Assembly (NCBI GenBank): GCA_021825225.1
Contig: JAKAIH010000037.1
Span: forward strand, 1-10,913
DNA length: 10,913 bases
DNA from: Pseudomonadota bacterium
GTDB taxonomy: Bacteria; Pseudomonadota; Gammaproteobacteria; Burkholderiales; SG8-39
Direction: 5' to 3'
Numbering within the stretch: position 1 is the first letter of the stretch; the number at the start of each line of letters is the position of its first letter. The notes beneath the pieces were generated by a model. It did not search any database. It was not told where the DNA came from and saw nothing but the letters and a program-made list of their open reading frames with translations. Both the position numbers and the translations under genes were made by a program. Shown here in pieces: positions 1 to 8,795 of this stretch.

Positions 1-1
1 C

Positions 2-397
2 GGCGATATGGAAATCAGGATCGGCGGCAAGTTCGACTACTCCTATACCGATGCGAGCGGCACGCACACCGTGCCGGATGTCGGCTTGCTGCTGGAGGGG
101 GGGCTAGGATCGGGCCTGTTCGACCGAAACAATCTGCCGATCAAGCTATTCTACGACGTATCGTCCCAGGTCCTGCTGCTGTTCCCGGCGATCAACGGCG
201 GCGCGGGCGGCGGCACTTACTTCCTGAATACCGACGTGACCAAGGCTTCGGCTTTCGTCCAATCGTTGTCGCAGCGCGGATTTGACGATTCTTTGCTGGC
301 GTATATCATCTTCGCGGCAAACGAGGAAACCCGGACCGGCCGGATCCATACCAGCGTTTCCAACGCTGACGACGCGAACAAACCGTCCTGCAACTAG
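2..397 (+). CDS. Unrecognised protein, 3' end of a gene open at the left edge (partial)
   Basis: I do not recognise this product. The reading frame is open from base 2 to a TAG at 395-397, so the visible 131 codons may be only the C-terminal part of a longer protein. The ATG at 8 has just seven bases before it and no visible ribosome binding site, so it is not a supported start. The visible part has a Gly-rich stretch (GGAGGG, about residues 64-69 counted from the ATG), hydrophobic beta-like segments and a polar tail ending in Pro-Ser-Cys-Asn. This looks more like an exported or surface protein than a soluble enzyme, but that is inference. Only 18 bases separate it from the first Crp-like gene, so the two could share a transcript. 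That the frame is coding is supported by its good fit with the next gene; the function is unknown. Confidence 0.55.
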   Translation, partial: GDMEIRIGGKFDYSYTDASGTHTVPDVGLLLEGGLGSGLFDRNNLPIKLFYDVSSQVLLLFPAINGGAGGGTYFLNTDVTKASAFVQSLSQRGFDDSLLAYIIFAANEETRTGRIHTSVSNADDANKPSCN

Positions 398-415
398 TCG
401 GGCGGAAAATCTGGC

Positions 416-1090
416 ATGCCAAAAGTGGCCAAGGTTTCGACCACATTGCTGCGCAATGTGCCGCTGTTCGCGGGATTGGACGAGCAGCAACTGAGCGTGC
501 TCGCGCGCGCGATCGTGCGCAAGAGCGCAGGTCGCAACGCCAAGATCATCGGCGCCGGCGACCCCACGGACTCGCTTTACATTGTCATTAGCGGCCGACT
601 CAAAGTGCTGATGAGCGACGAGCAGGGGCGGGAGGTGATTCTTTCTATTCTCGGTCCGGGGGAATTTTTCGGGGAGATGGGCTTGTTGGACGACAGCCCG
701 CGTTCGGCGAGTGTGGTGGCGCTGGAAGCGTGCGAACTGCTGAGTATTTCCAAGACCGATTTCAAGCGCAGCCTGGCGGAGAATTTCGAATTGTCGCTGA
801 CAGTGATGCGTGGACTGGTGAAACGACTGCGCGAGGCAGACCGCAAAATCGGCAGCCTGGCGCTGATGGACGTATACGGCCGCGTGGCGCGGCTGCTGCT
901 GGAGATGGCCGAAAACGTCGATGGGGAGAAGGTGGTGGTCAAGAAGCTGTCCAAGCAGGACATCGCGAAGATGATCGGTGCATCGCGCGAGATGGTCAGC
1001 CGCGTAATGAAAGATCTGCAGTTAGGCGGTTATTTCGAAGTGCGCGGCCGCTCCCTCGTCCTGCGCGAAAACATTCTGCTCGCGGAATAG
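416..1090 (+). CDS. Crp/Fnr-family transcriptional regulator, first of a tandem pair
   Basis: This is a 224-residue cytoplasmic DNA-binding regulator with the Crp/Fnr layout. An N-terminal cyclic-nucleotide-binding beta-roll (about residues 13-125) is followed by a long dimerisation helix (about 127-155) and a C-terminal winged helix-turn-helix (about 175-215). The phosphate-binding cassette is visible as FGEMGL (Gly86, Glu87) and Arg96-Ser97, matching CRP Gly71, Glu72, Arg82 and Ser83. In the long helix the CRP pair Thr127-Ser128 is replaced by Ala141-Asp142, so classical cAMP recognition is doubtful. The recognition helix reads SREMVSRVMKDL, mixing CRP features (Arg-Glu) with an FNR-like Ser-Arg. 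There is no FNR cysteine cluster; the single Cys is in the beta-roll. The ATG at 416 follows a weak purine-rich GGCGG stretch. The product is about 72% identical to the next gene. The family is clear; the ligand and targets are unknown. Confidence 0.93.
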   Translation: MPKVAKVSTTLLRNVPLFAGLDEQQLSVLARAIVRKSAGRNAKIIGAGDPTDSLYIVISGRLKVLMSDEQGREVILSILGPGEFFGEMGLLDDSPRSASVVALEACELLSISKTDFKRSLAENFELSLTVMRGLVKRLREADRKIGSLALMDVYGRVARLLLEMAENVDGEKVVVKKLSKQDIAKMIGASREMVSRVMKDLQLGGYFEVRGRSLVLRENILLAE

Positions 1091-1095
1091 CTGCC

Positions 1096-1115
1096 GTCGT
1101 CCGCTCGCGGGCGAC
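1096..1115 (+). terminator. GC-rich hairpin after the first Crp-like gene (weak terminator candidate)
   Basis: Arms 1096-1102 and 1109-1115 pair over seven positions with one G-T wobble, and the short loop can close one further pair. The hairpin starts five bases after the stop codon. Only a short TTTG follows, starting at 1120, so it is a poor intrinsic terminator. It may instead stabilise the mRNA 3' end or be chance in GC-rich DNA. Confidence 0.25.
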
Positions 1116-1296
1116 CCGGTTTGTAGGCGTTCCAGGCCGTGCAGGCCGAGCCAGTCAGTGGGGAATCTGATAGCATGCAAAAGAGCGCCGATACGTGGCG
1201 CGTAGCCGGTGCGAGCCAGCCAACTGGCGGATGGCGATGGGCAGAGCGGGCGGCGAATCCGGTCGGCTGGACGACGCTGGCTAACTGGGTAACAAC

Positions 1297-1302
1297 TATA
1301 AT
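1297..1302 (+). promoter_or_regulatory. Perfect -10 hexamer TATAAT upstream of the second Crp-like gene
   Basis: TATAAT lies 20 bases before the ATG at 1323, predicting a start of transcription near 1309 and a short leader that holds the ribosome binding site. No acceptable -35 hexamer is visible at 16-18 bp spacing (the sequence around 1274-1279 is ACGCTG). That is typical of a promoter needing an activator. It lies in a 232-bp gap between the paired regulators, which suggests the second gene can be transcribed separately. I see no obvious TGTGA-N6-TCACA or TTGAT-N4-ATCAA site in this gap. Confidence 0.45.
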
Positions 1303-1311
1303 TGGCGTCAA

Positions 1312-1318
1312 GAGGGAG
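1312..1318 (+). promoter_or_regulatory. Ribosome binding site deciding the start of the second Crp-like gene
   Basis: GAGGGAG lies four bases before the ATG at 1323 (seven bases if GAGG is taken as the core). It excludes the upstream in-frame TTG at 1302, which sits inside the -10 element and would place the ribosome site within the coding region. With the ATG, the protein is exactly 224 residues, equal to its paralogue. Confidence 0.75.
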
Positions 1319-1322
1319 AAGC

Positions 1323-1997
1323 ATGTCAGGCGTACCCCCGGTTTCCACGGCGCTTTTGCGCAACGTGCCCTTGCTGTCCTTACTCAGCGAAAGCGAGCTC
1401 GCGCTGCTGGCGCGCGTCGTTTCGCGCAAGTCGTACGTGCGCGGCGCCCGGATTCTAGGCGCGGGCGATCCAACTGACTCGCTCTATGTTCTGATCAGCG
1501 GCCGCATCAAGGTGTTCATGAGCGATCTCGACGGCAAGGAAGTAATCCTGTCCATCCTCGGGCCGAACGAATTCTTCGGCGAGATGGGCCTGATCGACAA
1601 CAGCCCGCGCTCGGCCAACGTCGTGGCGATCGAGCCGTGCGAACTGATCTGCATTTCCAAGCCCGATTTCAAACGCTGCCTGGCCGATAATTTCGACATG
1701 GCCATGACCGTGATGCGCGGCCTGGTGAAGCGACTGCGCGAAGCCGACAAGCAGATCGGCAGCTTGGCGCTGATGGACGTATTCGGCCGCGTGGCACGCC
1801 TGCTGTTGGAGACGGCCGAAATCGTCGGTGGCGAGAAGGTGGTGACCAAGAAGCTGTCCAAGCAGGATATTGCGCGCATGATAGGAGCCTCGCGCGAAAT
1901 GGTCAGCCGGGTGATGAAACACCTGCAAGAGGCGGGCTACATCGAAGTGCGCGCCGATAGCATCGTCATCCGCGATAATATACTGTTGCCGGATTAG
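1323..1997 (+). CDS. Crp/Fnr-family transcriptional regulator, second of a tandem pair
   Basis: This 224-residue regulator aligns without gaps to the preceding one, with 162 of 224 identities by hand count. It has the same order: cyclic-nucleotide-binding beta-roll, long dimer helix, winged helix-turn-helix. Gly86-Glu87 and Arg96-Ser97 of the phosphate cassette are kept. Ala141-Asp142 again replaces the adenine-contacting Thr-Ser of CRP, and the recognition helix is SREMVSRVMKHL. The most diverged parts are the N-terminus (residues 2-6), residues 18-38 and the last 20 residues. This copy has extra cysteines (Cys106, Cys110 and Cys119; the first copy has only Cys106), but no N-terminal FNR-type Fe-S cluster. 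The start is fixed by a strong ribosome binding site at 1312-1318. It has its own candidate -10. The likely role is a cytoplasmic homodimeric or heterodimeric transcription factor. Ligand and targets are unknown; the neighbouring fecR-like gene is a plausible target. Confidence 0.93.
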   Translation: MSGVPPVSTALLRNVPLLSLLSESELALLARVVSRKSYVRGARILGAGDPTDSLYVLISGRIKVFMSDLDGKEVILSILGPNEFFGEMGLIDNSPRSANVVAIEPCELICISKPDFKRCLADNFDMAMTVMRGLVKRLREADKQIGSLALMDVFGRVARLLLETAEIVGGEKVVTKKLSKQDIARMIGASREMVSRVMKHLQEAGYIEVRADSIVIRDNILLPD

Positions 1998-2016
1998 CGG
2001 CAATTACCTGAATTAG

Positions 2017-2078
2017 CGGGAAAATCACCGGAGATTCCCGTCGCGGCAGAGATTTCTCGTGAGCCCAGGGCGCGGGAA
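2017..2078 (+). repeat. Three short complementary segments able to form alternative hairpins
   Basis: CGGGAA at 2017-2022, TTCCCG at 2035-2040 and CGGGAA at 2073-2078 lie between the second Crp-like gene and the fecR-like gene. The middle segment can pair with either outer copy but not both. Neither hairpin is followed by a T-run. The arrangement could be a weak 3'-end structure or chance. Confidence 0.25.
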
Positions 2079-2084
2079 TGTGTG

Positions 2085-2113
2085 AATAACCGTGAACTTG
2101 TTCCTCGGTTATT
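2085..2113. promoter_or_regulatory. 29-bp near-perfect palindrome upstream of the fecR-like gene (candidate operator)
   Basis: Outer arms AATAACCG (2085-2092) and CGGTTATT (2106-2113) are perfect inverted repeats. Inside them GAAC (2094-2097) and GTTC (2100-2103) form a second perfect inverted pair around TT. The only asymmetry is one base against two between inner and outer arms. There is no T-run after it, so it is not a terminator. Its centre, near 2099, is about 42 bases before the transcription start predicted from a TAGACT at 2129-2134, which is the class II activator position. The left half contains GTGA, as in CRP half-sites; the right half matches the CRP consensus poorly. It is a credible protein-binding site, but the protein is not known. 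Confidence 0.5.
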
Positions 2114-2128
2114 GGCGTAAAGATGGAC

Positions 2129-2134
2129 TAGACT
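2129..2134 (+). promoter_or_regulatory. Candidate -10 element of the fecR-like gene
   Basis: TAGACT matches the -10 consensus at four of six positions and has no usable -35 hexamer at normal spacing. It would start transcription near 2141, 57 bases before the ATG. An alternative pairing is TTGGCG (2112-2117) with TGTAAA (2134-2139) at 16 bp. The two cannot be told apart by eye. Confidence 0.25.
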
Positions 2135-2183
2135 GTAAAAGTGAAAATGGGGTGTGTCGGTATCGTTGCCGGCACGGGTGAAC

Positions 2184-2190
2184 GAGGGAG
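2184..2190 (+). promoter_or_regulatory. Ribosome binding site deciding the start of the fecR-like gene
   Basis: GAGGGAG sits seven bases before the ATG at 2198. It favours this start over the in-frame GTG at 2141, which has no ribosome site and would add 19 residues in front of an otherwise normal signal peptide. The same seven bases serve the second Crp-like gene. Confidence 0.75.
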
Positions 2191-2197
2191 CGACAAC

Positions 2198-2926
2198 ATG
2201 AAAAATTATCGTCCAAGCTTGAAATGCTTGGCTTTTGTTGTGCTGGGATTAATCTCTGGCGTGGCCTTGGGCAATACGGGTACTGTGGCGCAGTTGTCCG
2301 GAACGCTGTCGGTTGTGAAGCCCGACGGGTCTGTGCGTATCCTGTCGCAGAAATCCGAGGTGGTCAGCGGCGACACCGTCAATACCCAGAAGGACAGCTA
2401 CGCGCAGATCAAATTCTCCGATGGCGGGAGCATCACGCTCAAGCCCAATACCAGCGTCAAGATCCAGGATTTCCACTTCAAGCAGGAAGAGCCGCAAAAG
2501 GACAGCTTCATATTCGGTCTGGTCAAAGGGGGCTTGCGGGCGGTCACCGGCCTAGTGGGCAAGCGCGGTAATCAGGATGCTTACAGTTTGGGCACGGCCA
2601 CCGCGACGATCGGTATACGGGGCACGAGCTACGGTGCCGACGACTGCATTACCACGCCCTGCCCGAAACCGGGGTCGAACGATAACCTGGAACCCAGCGT
2701 GTACGTGAGCGTGACCTACGGCGAGATCGTGGCAACCAATAATGCCGGCTCGCAGAATTTTCTTGCCGGCCAGTTCGGCGCGATTTCGGACCGCAACAGC
2801 CGCCCGCGCTTCCTCTCCACGGATCCGGGTCTACAGTTTACGCCGCCGGCGACCTTCATCCAGAGCATCATGACCGGTGCGGCTGTGAATGCGGGCAAGA
2901 GCCAGGAGTGCGTGGTCAGACGCTGA
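2198..2926 (+). CDS. Secreted FecR-domain protein
   Basis: This 242-residue protein begins with a clear Sec signal peptide: a basic start (KNYR), a hydrophobic core at residues 11-24 and likely cleavage after Gly25. A FecR-like beta-rich domain follows. It is seen in the stretch GDTVNTQKDSYAQIKFSDGG and the SITLKPNTSVKI segment after it (about residues 62-95), and again in a TATIGIRGTSYG segment near 135-146. No further transmembrane helix follows, so the product is probably free in the periplasm. It lacks the N-terminal cytoplasmic anti-sigma part of classical FecR, and no ECF sigma gene is nearby, so ferric-citrate signalling should not be assumed. Three mature-part cysteines (about 150, 155, 238) could form a disulfide. 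It stands alone between a palindrome-bearing leader and a strong terminator. Domain assignment is good; function is unknown. It probably senses or scaffolds something in the periplasm. Confidence 0.85.
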   Translation: MKNYRPSLKCLAFVVLGLISGVALGNTGTVAQLSGTLSVVKPDGSVRILSQKSEVVSGDTVNTQKDSYAQIKFSDGGSITLKPNTSVKIQDFHFKQEEPQKDSFIFGLVKGGLRAVTGLVGKRGNQDAYSLGTATATIGIRGTSYGADDCITTPCPKPGSNDNLEPSVYVSVTYGEIVATNNAGSQNFLAGQFGAISDRNSRPRFLSTDPGLQFTPPATFIQSIMTGAAVNAGKSQECVVRR

Positions 2927-2951
2927 TCCCGGTTCGTTCCTTCAGTCGTAG

Positions 2952-2979
2952 AAAATCCCCGCCATGTGCGGGGATTTTT
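2952..2979 (+). terminator. Strong intrinsic terminator after the fecR-like gene
   Basis: ATCCCCGC (2955-2962) and GCGGGGAT (2968-2975) form a perfect eight-pair stem around a five-base loop. A-rich bases precede it and TTTTT (2975-2979) follows, then ATTT. It insulates ftsK from the regulators upstream. The A-run on the other side would also let it work, less well, on the opposite strand. Confidence 0.92.
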
Positions 2980-3003
2980 ATTTCCGGCCGGGCTGTCCAC
3001 GCT

Positions 3004-3033
3004 TTGATGTGCAGGCAGCCAAGCGGGTAAAAT
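3004..3033 (+). promoter_or_regulatory. Candidate sigma70 promoter of the ftsK operon
   Basis: TTGATG (3004-3009) and TAAAAT (3028-3033) are spaced by 18 bp, each close to consensus. Transcription would start near 3040, about 18 bases before the ftsK ATG. The -10 sits in an 11-base block, GGTAAAATGCC, that recurs exactly in front of the tRNA gene. E. coli ftsK has a LexA-controlled promoter; I see no LexA-type CTGT-N8-ACAG site here. Confidence 0.55.
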
Positions 3034-3057
3034 GCCCTGAAAGATGTCAGCCAGAAC

Positions 3058-5337
3058 ATGAGCACCCTGAACCGAACCGATACGCCGCCCCTCCCGGGGA
3101 AAATCGCTGCCCTGCTGCGCGAATCCAAGTGGTTTGCGCTGCTGGCCCTTGCGCTGTATTTGCTGCTGGTTTTGGTGACGTTCGACAAATCGGATCCGGG
3201 CTGGTTTCACAGCACCGCCACTGCGACCGCGAGAAACGCAGGCGGGCGCGCGGGTGCTTGGCTGTCCGAGTTGCTGCTTTACCTGTTCGGCATTTCGGCG
3301 TATTGGGTAGTAGCGCTGCTCGGCTATATCGTCGTCGCGGGTTACCGGCGACTGGACGGCAGCCGCCTGCTGGACAAGCACTCGATGATCGTCGCATTGG
3401 CCGGCTTTGTCGTGTTGCTCGTCGCCAGCTGCGGCATCGAAGCGCTGCGCTTTTATACCATCAAGGCGACGCTGCCGCTGTCGCCTGGCGGCATGCTGGG
3501 CGCGGTGGTCAGCGGGAGTTTCGCCGCTGCCTTCGGTTTTACCGGGGCGACGCTGATACTGCTGACGCTATTGGCGATCGGCGCCAGCCTGTTCACCGGC
3601 GTTTCCTGGCTGACCGTGATAGAACTGACCGGGGCGGCGCTGGAAGCCGCTTACGACTTCGTGCTGTACAGCTGGCAGCGCCGGCAGGACCGCAAGGCGG
3701 GCGAAATAGCGACGCATGAGCGCGAAGTGATCGTAGAAGAGGACAAGAAGCGCATTATTGAGGATCACGAACCGATACGCATCGAAGCACCGTTGGTGAA
3801 TATCCCCAAGTCCGAGCGTGTGATCAAGGAAAAGCAGGTGCCGCTGTTCCAGGACCTGCCCGACACGCCGTTGCCGCCGCTGGCTTTGCTCGACGAGCCG
3901 CAGCGCGACGTCGAGGCGGTGAGCGCCGAGACGCTGGAATACACTTCGCGTCTGATCGAAAAGAAACTCTCCGATTTTGGCGTGCAGGTGAAGGTGCTCG
4001 CCGCCTACCCGGGGCCGGTCATCACGCGCTACGAGATCGAGCCGGCGGTGGGCGTCAAGGGCAGCCAGATCATGAGTTTGGTGAAAGACCTGGCGCGGGC
4101 GCTGTCGGTAGTAAGCATACGCGTAGTCGAGACTATTCCCGGCAAGTCGTGCATGGGTCTGGAAATTCCCAATCCCAAACGCCAGATCGTGCGGCTTTCG
4201 GAGATATTGAGTTCAGAGGTCTACCACGAGATGGGCTCGCCGCTGGTGCTGACCCTGGGCAAGGACATCGCCGGCAAGCCACTGGTCGCCGATCTCGCAA
4301 AAATGCCGCACCTGCTGGTCGCGGGAACGACCGGCTCGGGCAAATCGGTGGCCATCAACGCGATGATCCTGTCGTTACTGTACAAAGCCGAGCCGCGCGA
4401 TATCCGCCTGATCCTGATCGATCCGAAAATGCTGGAGCTGTCGGTCTATCAGGACATACCGCACCTGCTCGCTCCGGTGGTGACCGATATGAAGCAGGCG
4501 GCGAGCGCGCTGAACTGGTGCGTGGCGGAAATGGAGCGGCGCTACAAGCTCATGTCCTGGCTCGGCGTGCGCCAGCTCTCGGGTTACAACACTAAAGTTG
4601 CAGAGGCGGAGAAGCTGGGCCAGCCGCTGCAGGACCCGGGCACGCTGGAGACGGGGGAGCCGCAGTTTCTCGCCCCGCTGCCCTATATCGTAGTGGTGAT
4701 CGACGAGCTCGCCGACCTGATGATGGTGGTGGGCAAGAAAGTGGAGGAGCTGATCGCGCGCCTGGCGCAGAAGGCGCGCGCCTCCGGCATACACCTCATT
4801 CTGGCGACGCAGCGCCCCTCGGTGGACGTGATCACTGGGCTGATCAAGGCCAACATCCCGACGCGCATTTCGTTTCAGGTATCGAGCAAAGTGGATTCGC
4901 GCACCATACTCGACCAGATGGGGGCCGAGACCCTGCTTGGGCAGGGCGACATGCTCTATCTGCGGCCCGGAACCGGCTTGCCGCAACGCGTGCATGGGGC
5001 TTTTGTCGCCGATCACGAAGTGCACAAGGTAGTGGCTTATCTGAAAAAGATGGGCCAGGCCGACTACATTGACGGCGTGCTCGACGCGGGCGAGCCAAAT
5101 AACGAACTCGACCGCACCGGTGAGGCCGGCGGCGAAGCCGACCCGCTCTACGATCAGGCGGTGGAGATCGTGTTGCGCACGCGCCGCGCCTCGATCTCAC
5201 TGGTGCAACGGCATTTGCGCATAGGCTATAACCGCGCTGCGCGCCTGATCGAGCAGATGGAGCAGGCGGGCATGGTCTCGGCGATGCAATCTAATGGCAA
5301 CCGCGAAGTGCTGGTGCCGAACCGGGCCGAGGGCTAG
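3058..5337 (+). CDS. ftsK: DNA translocase FtsK
   Basis: FtsK is a septum-anchored hexameric ATPase that pumps chromosomal DNA and activates XerCD recombination at dif during division. This 759-residue protein shows the full layout. Membrane helices lie at about residues 25-42, 72-95, 109-126 and 160-180. A short charged linker (about 205-290) follows, then the alpha/beta motor with Walker A GTTGSGKS (423-430) and Walker B VVVIDEL (545-551). The C-terminal gamma winged helix (about 695-757), which reads KOPS sequences, contains a [19 protein letters not shown] stretch. The linker is far shorter than that of E. coli FtsK (1,329 aa), as is common in many other bacteria. The ATG at 3058 has only a weak ribosome site. 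The gene leads a run with lolA, rarA and serS; lolA starts at the very next base after the stop. No defect is seen. Confidence 0.97.
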   Translation: MSTLNRTDTPPLPGKIAALLRESKWFALLALALYLLLVLVTFDKSDPGWFHSTATATARNAGGRAGAWLSELLLYLFGISAYWVVALLGYIVVAGYRRLDGSRLLDKHSMIVALAGFVVLLVASCGIEALRFYTIKATLPLSPGGMLGAVVSGSFAAAFGFTGATLILLTLLAIGASLFTGVSWLTVIELTGAALEAAYDFVLYSWQRRQDRKAGEIATHEREVIVEEDKKRIIEDHEPIRIEAPLVNIPKSERVIKEKQVPLFQDLPDTPLPPLALLDEPQRDVEAVSAETLEYTSRLIEKKLSDFGVQVKVLAAYPGPVITRYEIEPAVGVKGSQIMSLVKDLARALSVVSIRVVETIPGKSCMGLEIPNPKRQIVRLSEILSSEVYHEMGSPLVLTLGKDIAGKPLVADLAKMPHLLVAGTTGSGKSVAINAMILSLLYKAEPRDIRLILIDPKMLELSVYQDIPHLLAPVVTDMKQAASALNWCVAEMERRYKLMSWLGVRQLSGYNTKVAEAEKLGQPLQDPGTLETGEPQFLAPLPYIVVVIDELADLMMVVGKKVEELIARLAQKARASGIHLILATQRPSVDVITGLIKANIPTRISFQVSSKVDSRTILDQMGAETLLGQGDMLYLRPGTGLPQRVHGAFVADHEVHKVVAYLKKMGQADYIDGVLDAGEPNNELDRTGEAGGEADPLYDQAVEIVLRTRRASISLVQRHLRIGYNRAARLIEQMEQAGMVSAMQSNGNREVLVPNRAEG

Positions 5338-5964
5338 ATGATGCGACTGCTGCTGCTCGTTGCGCTGCTGTTGCCGTTCGGAATCGCGGACGCGTCCGGC
5401 CTGGATGCGCTGCATAGTTTCATTGCCGGCACCGCTTCGGCGCAGGGGGAATTCGTGCAGAAAGTGTACGACCGCAAGCACAAGCTGACGCAGGAGGCGA
5501 GTGGCACGCTTGCGTTTCTGCGTCCCGGGCGCTTTCGCTGGACTTACGCCAAACCGTATGCGCAGTTGATTGTGGGCGATGGCGTCAAAGTGTGGGTCTA
5601 TGACGAAGACCTGAATCAAGTGACGGTGAGGCGCCTGGATCGTGCGCTGGGTTCTACGCCGGCGGCGCTGCTCGCCGGCAGCAAGGAAATCGAGCGTGCG
5701 TTCAATTTGAGCGACCAGGGGGAGAAAGACGGTCTGGAATGGGTGGAGGCCAAGCCGCGCGACAAGGATTCGAATTTCGAAACGATCCGCATGGGTTTTA
5801 GCTCATCCGGGCTGCAGATCATGGAGTTGGCCGACAGCTTCGGCCAGACTACGGTGCTGAAGTTCAGCGCCATGCGCCGCAATCCGAAACTCGACGCCGC
5901 CTTGTTCAGGTTTGTCCCGCCCAAGGGCGCAGACGTGATCGGCGACTCAGGCGAATCTCGGTAG
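5338..5964 (+). CDS. lolA: Outer-membrane lipoprotein carrier protein LolA
   Basis: LolA is the periplasmic chaperone that takes lipoproteins released by the LolCDE transporter and hands them to LolB at the outer membrane. The product is 208 residues, close to the usual 200-210. It has a short signal peptide (Leu-rich core at residues 4-13, cleavage probably near Ala18 or Ala20). Family features follow: GEFVQ near the start of the mature part, SGTLAFLRPGRFRWTY, the Tyr-rich VWVYDEDLNQV strand and a C-terminal FRFVPPKGADVI. The gene starts directly after the ftsK TAG, so translation is probably coupled. ATG codons at 5338 and 5341 are both possible; the GAGGG inside the end of ftsK serves either. 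Position between ftsK and rarA matches the conserved proteobacterial order. Confidence 0.95.
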   Translation: MMRLLLLVALLLPFGIADASGLDALHSFIAGTASAQGEFVQKVYDRKHKLTQEASGTLAFLRPGRFRWTYAKPYAQLIVGDGVKVWVYDEDLNQVTVRRLDRALGSTPAALLAGSKEIERAFNLSDQGEKDGLEWVEAKPRDKDSNFETIRMGFSSSGLQIMELADSFGQTTVLKFSAMRRNPKLDAALFRFVPPKGADVIGDSGESR

Positions 5965-5973
5965 ATTTCGCTG

Positions 5974-8590
<2,617 letters not shown>

Positions 8591-8622
8591 ATTTCCGTCT
8601 ACCGTGCCGGCGGCCTTGCTGG

Positions 8623-8628
8623 TAAAAT
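8623..8628 (+). promoter_or_regulatory. Candidate -10 element of the tRNA-Ser gene
   Basis: TAAAAT lies nine bases before the tRNA 5' end and is followed by a GC-rich stretch, as expected for a stable-RNA promoter with a stringent-type discriminator. No good -35 is seen (bases 8600-8605 read TACCGT). The tRNA may therefore also be cut from serS read-through. Confidence 0.4.
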
Positions 8629-8637
8629 GCCGGGCCC

Positions 8638-8727
8638 GGAAAGGTGGCTGAGTGGTCGAAAGCGCCGGACTCGAAATCCGGTGTACGGTTCTCCGTACCG
8701 TGGGTTCGAATCCCACCCTTTCCGCCA
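8638..8727 (+). tRNA. tRNA-Ser, anticodon CGA
   Basis: This 90-base class II tRNA folds fully by eye. The acceptor stem GGAAAGG (8638-8644) pairs with CCTTTCC, followed by discriminator G and an encoded CCA (8725-8727). The anticodon stem CCGGA/TCCGG (8665-8669 and 8677-8681) encloses loop CTCGAAA with anticodon CGA at 8672-8674, reading UCG codons. The long variable arm GTACGG/CCGTAC is the seryl-tRNA hallmark. The T arm is GTGGG-TTCGAAT-CCCAC. The position right after serS puts a synthetase next to its own substrate. Confidence 0.98.
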
Positions 8728-8733
8728 AATTAT

Positions 8734-8759
8734 AAAAGCGAACGACGGTCGCTTTTTTT
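8734..8759 (+). terminator. Intrinsic terminator after tRNA-Ser
   Basis: AAAAGCGA (8734-8741) pairs with TCGCTTTT (8749-8756) around a seven-base loop, and the T-run continues to 8759. It starts seven bases after the CCA end, so it ends the ftsK-lolA-rarA-serS-tRNA transcript or the tRNA transcript alone. Confidence 0.9.
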
Positions 8760-8761
8760 GA

Positions 8762-8789
8762 TTGGCTCCGGCCGCCCTTCGGCTATTCT
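8762..8789 (+). promoter_or_regulatory. Candidate promoter placing the transcription start on the tonB-like ATG
   Basis: TTGGCT (8762-8767) and TATTCT (8784-8789) are spaced by 16 bp, each a moderate match. The expected transcription start is at or within a base or two of the ATG at 8796, which would give a leaderless mRNA. This fits the lack of any ribosome binding site before the ATG. Confidence 0.35.
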
Positions 8790-8795
8790 TGATCC

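Noticed and set aside
2141..2197. GTG start at 2141 for the fecR-like gene
   Set aside because: No ribosome site precedes it, and it would bury the signal peptide behind 19 extra residues. The ATG at 2198 has GAGGGAG at good spacing.
2198..2926. Ferric-citrate FecR regulator reading of the FecR-domain protein
   Set aside because: There is no N-terminal anti-sigma part, no internal membrane helix, and no fecI or TonB receptor gene beside it. Only the periplasmic domain is shared.
2964..3719. 251-codon + strand frame overlapping the start of ftsK
   Set aside because: It begins inside the terminator stem after the fecR-like gene and reads ftsK out of frame, with an Arg-rich product lacking any domain.
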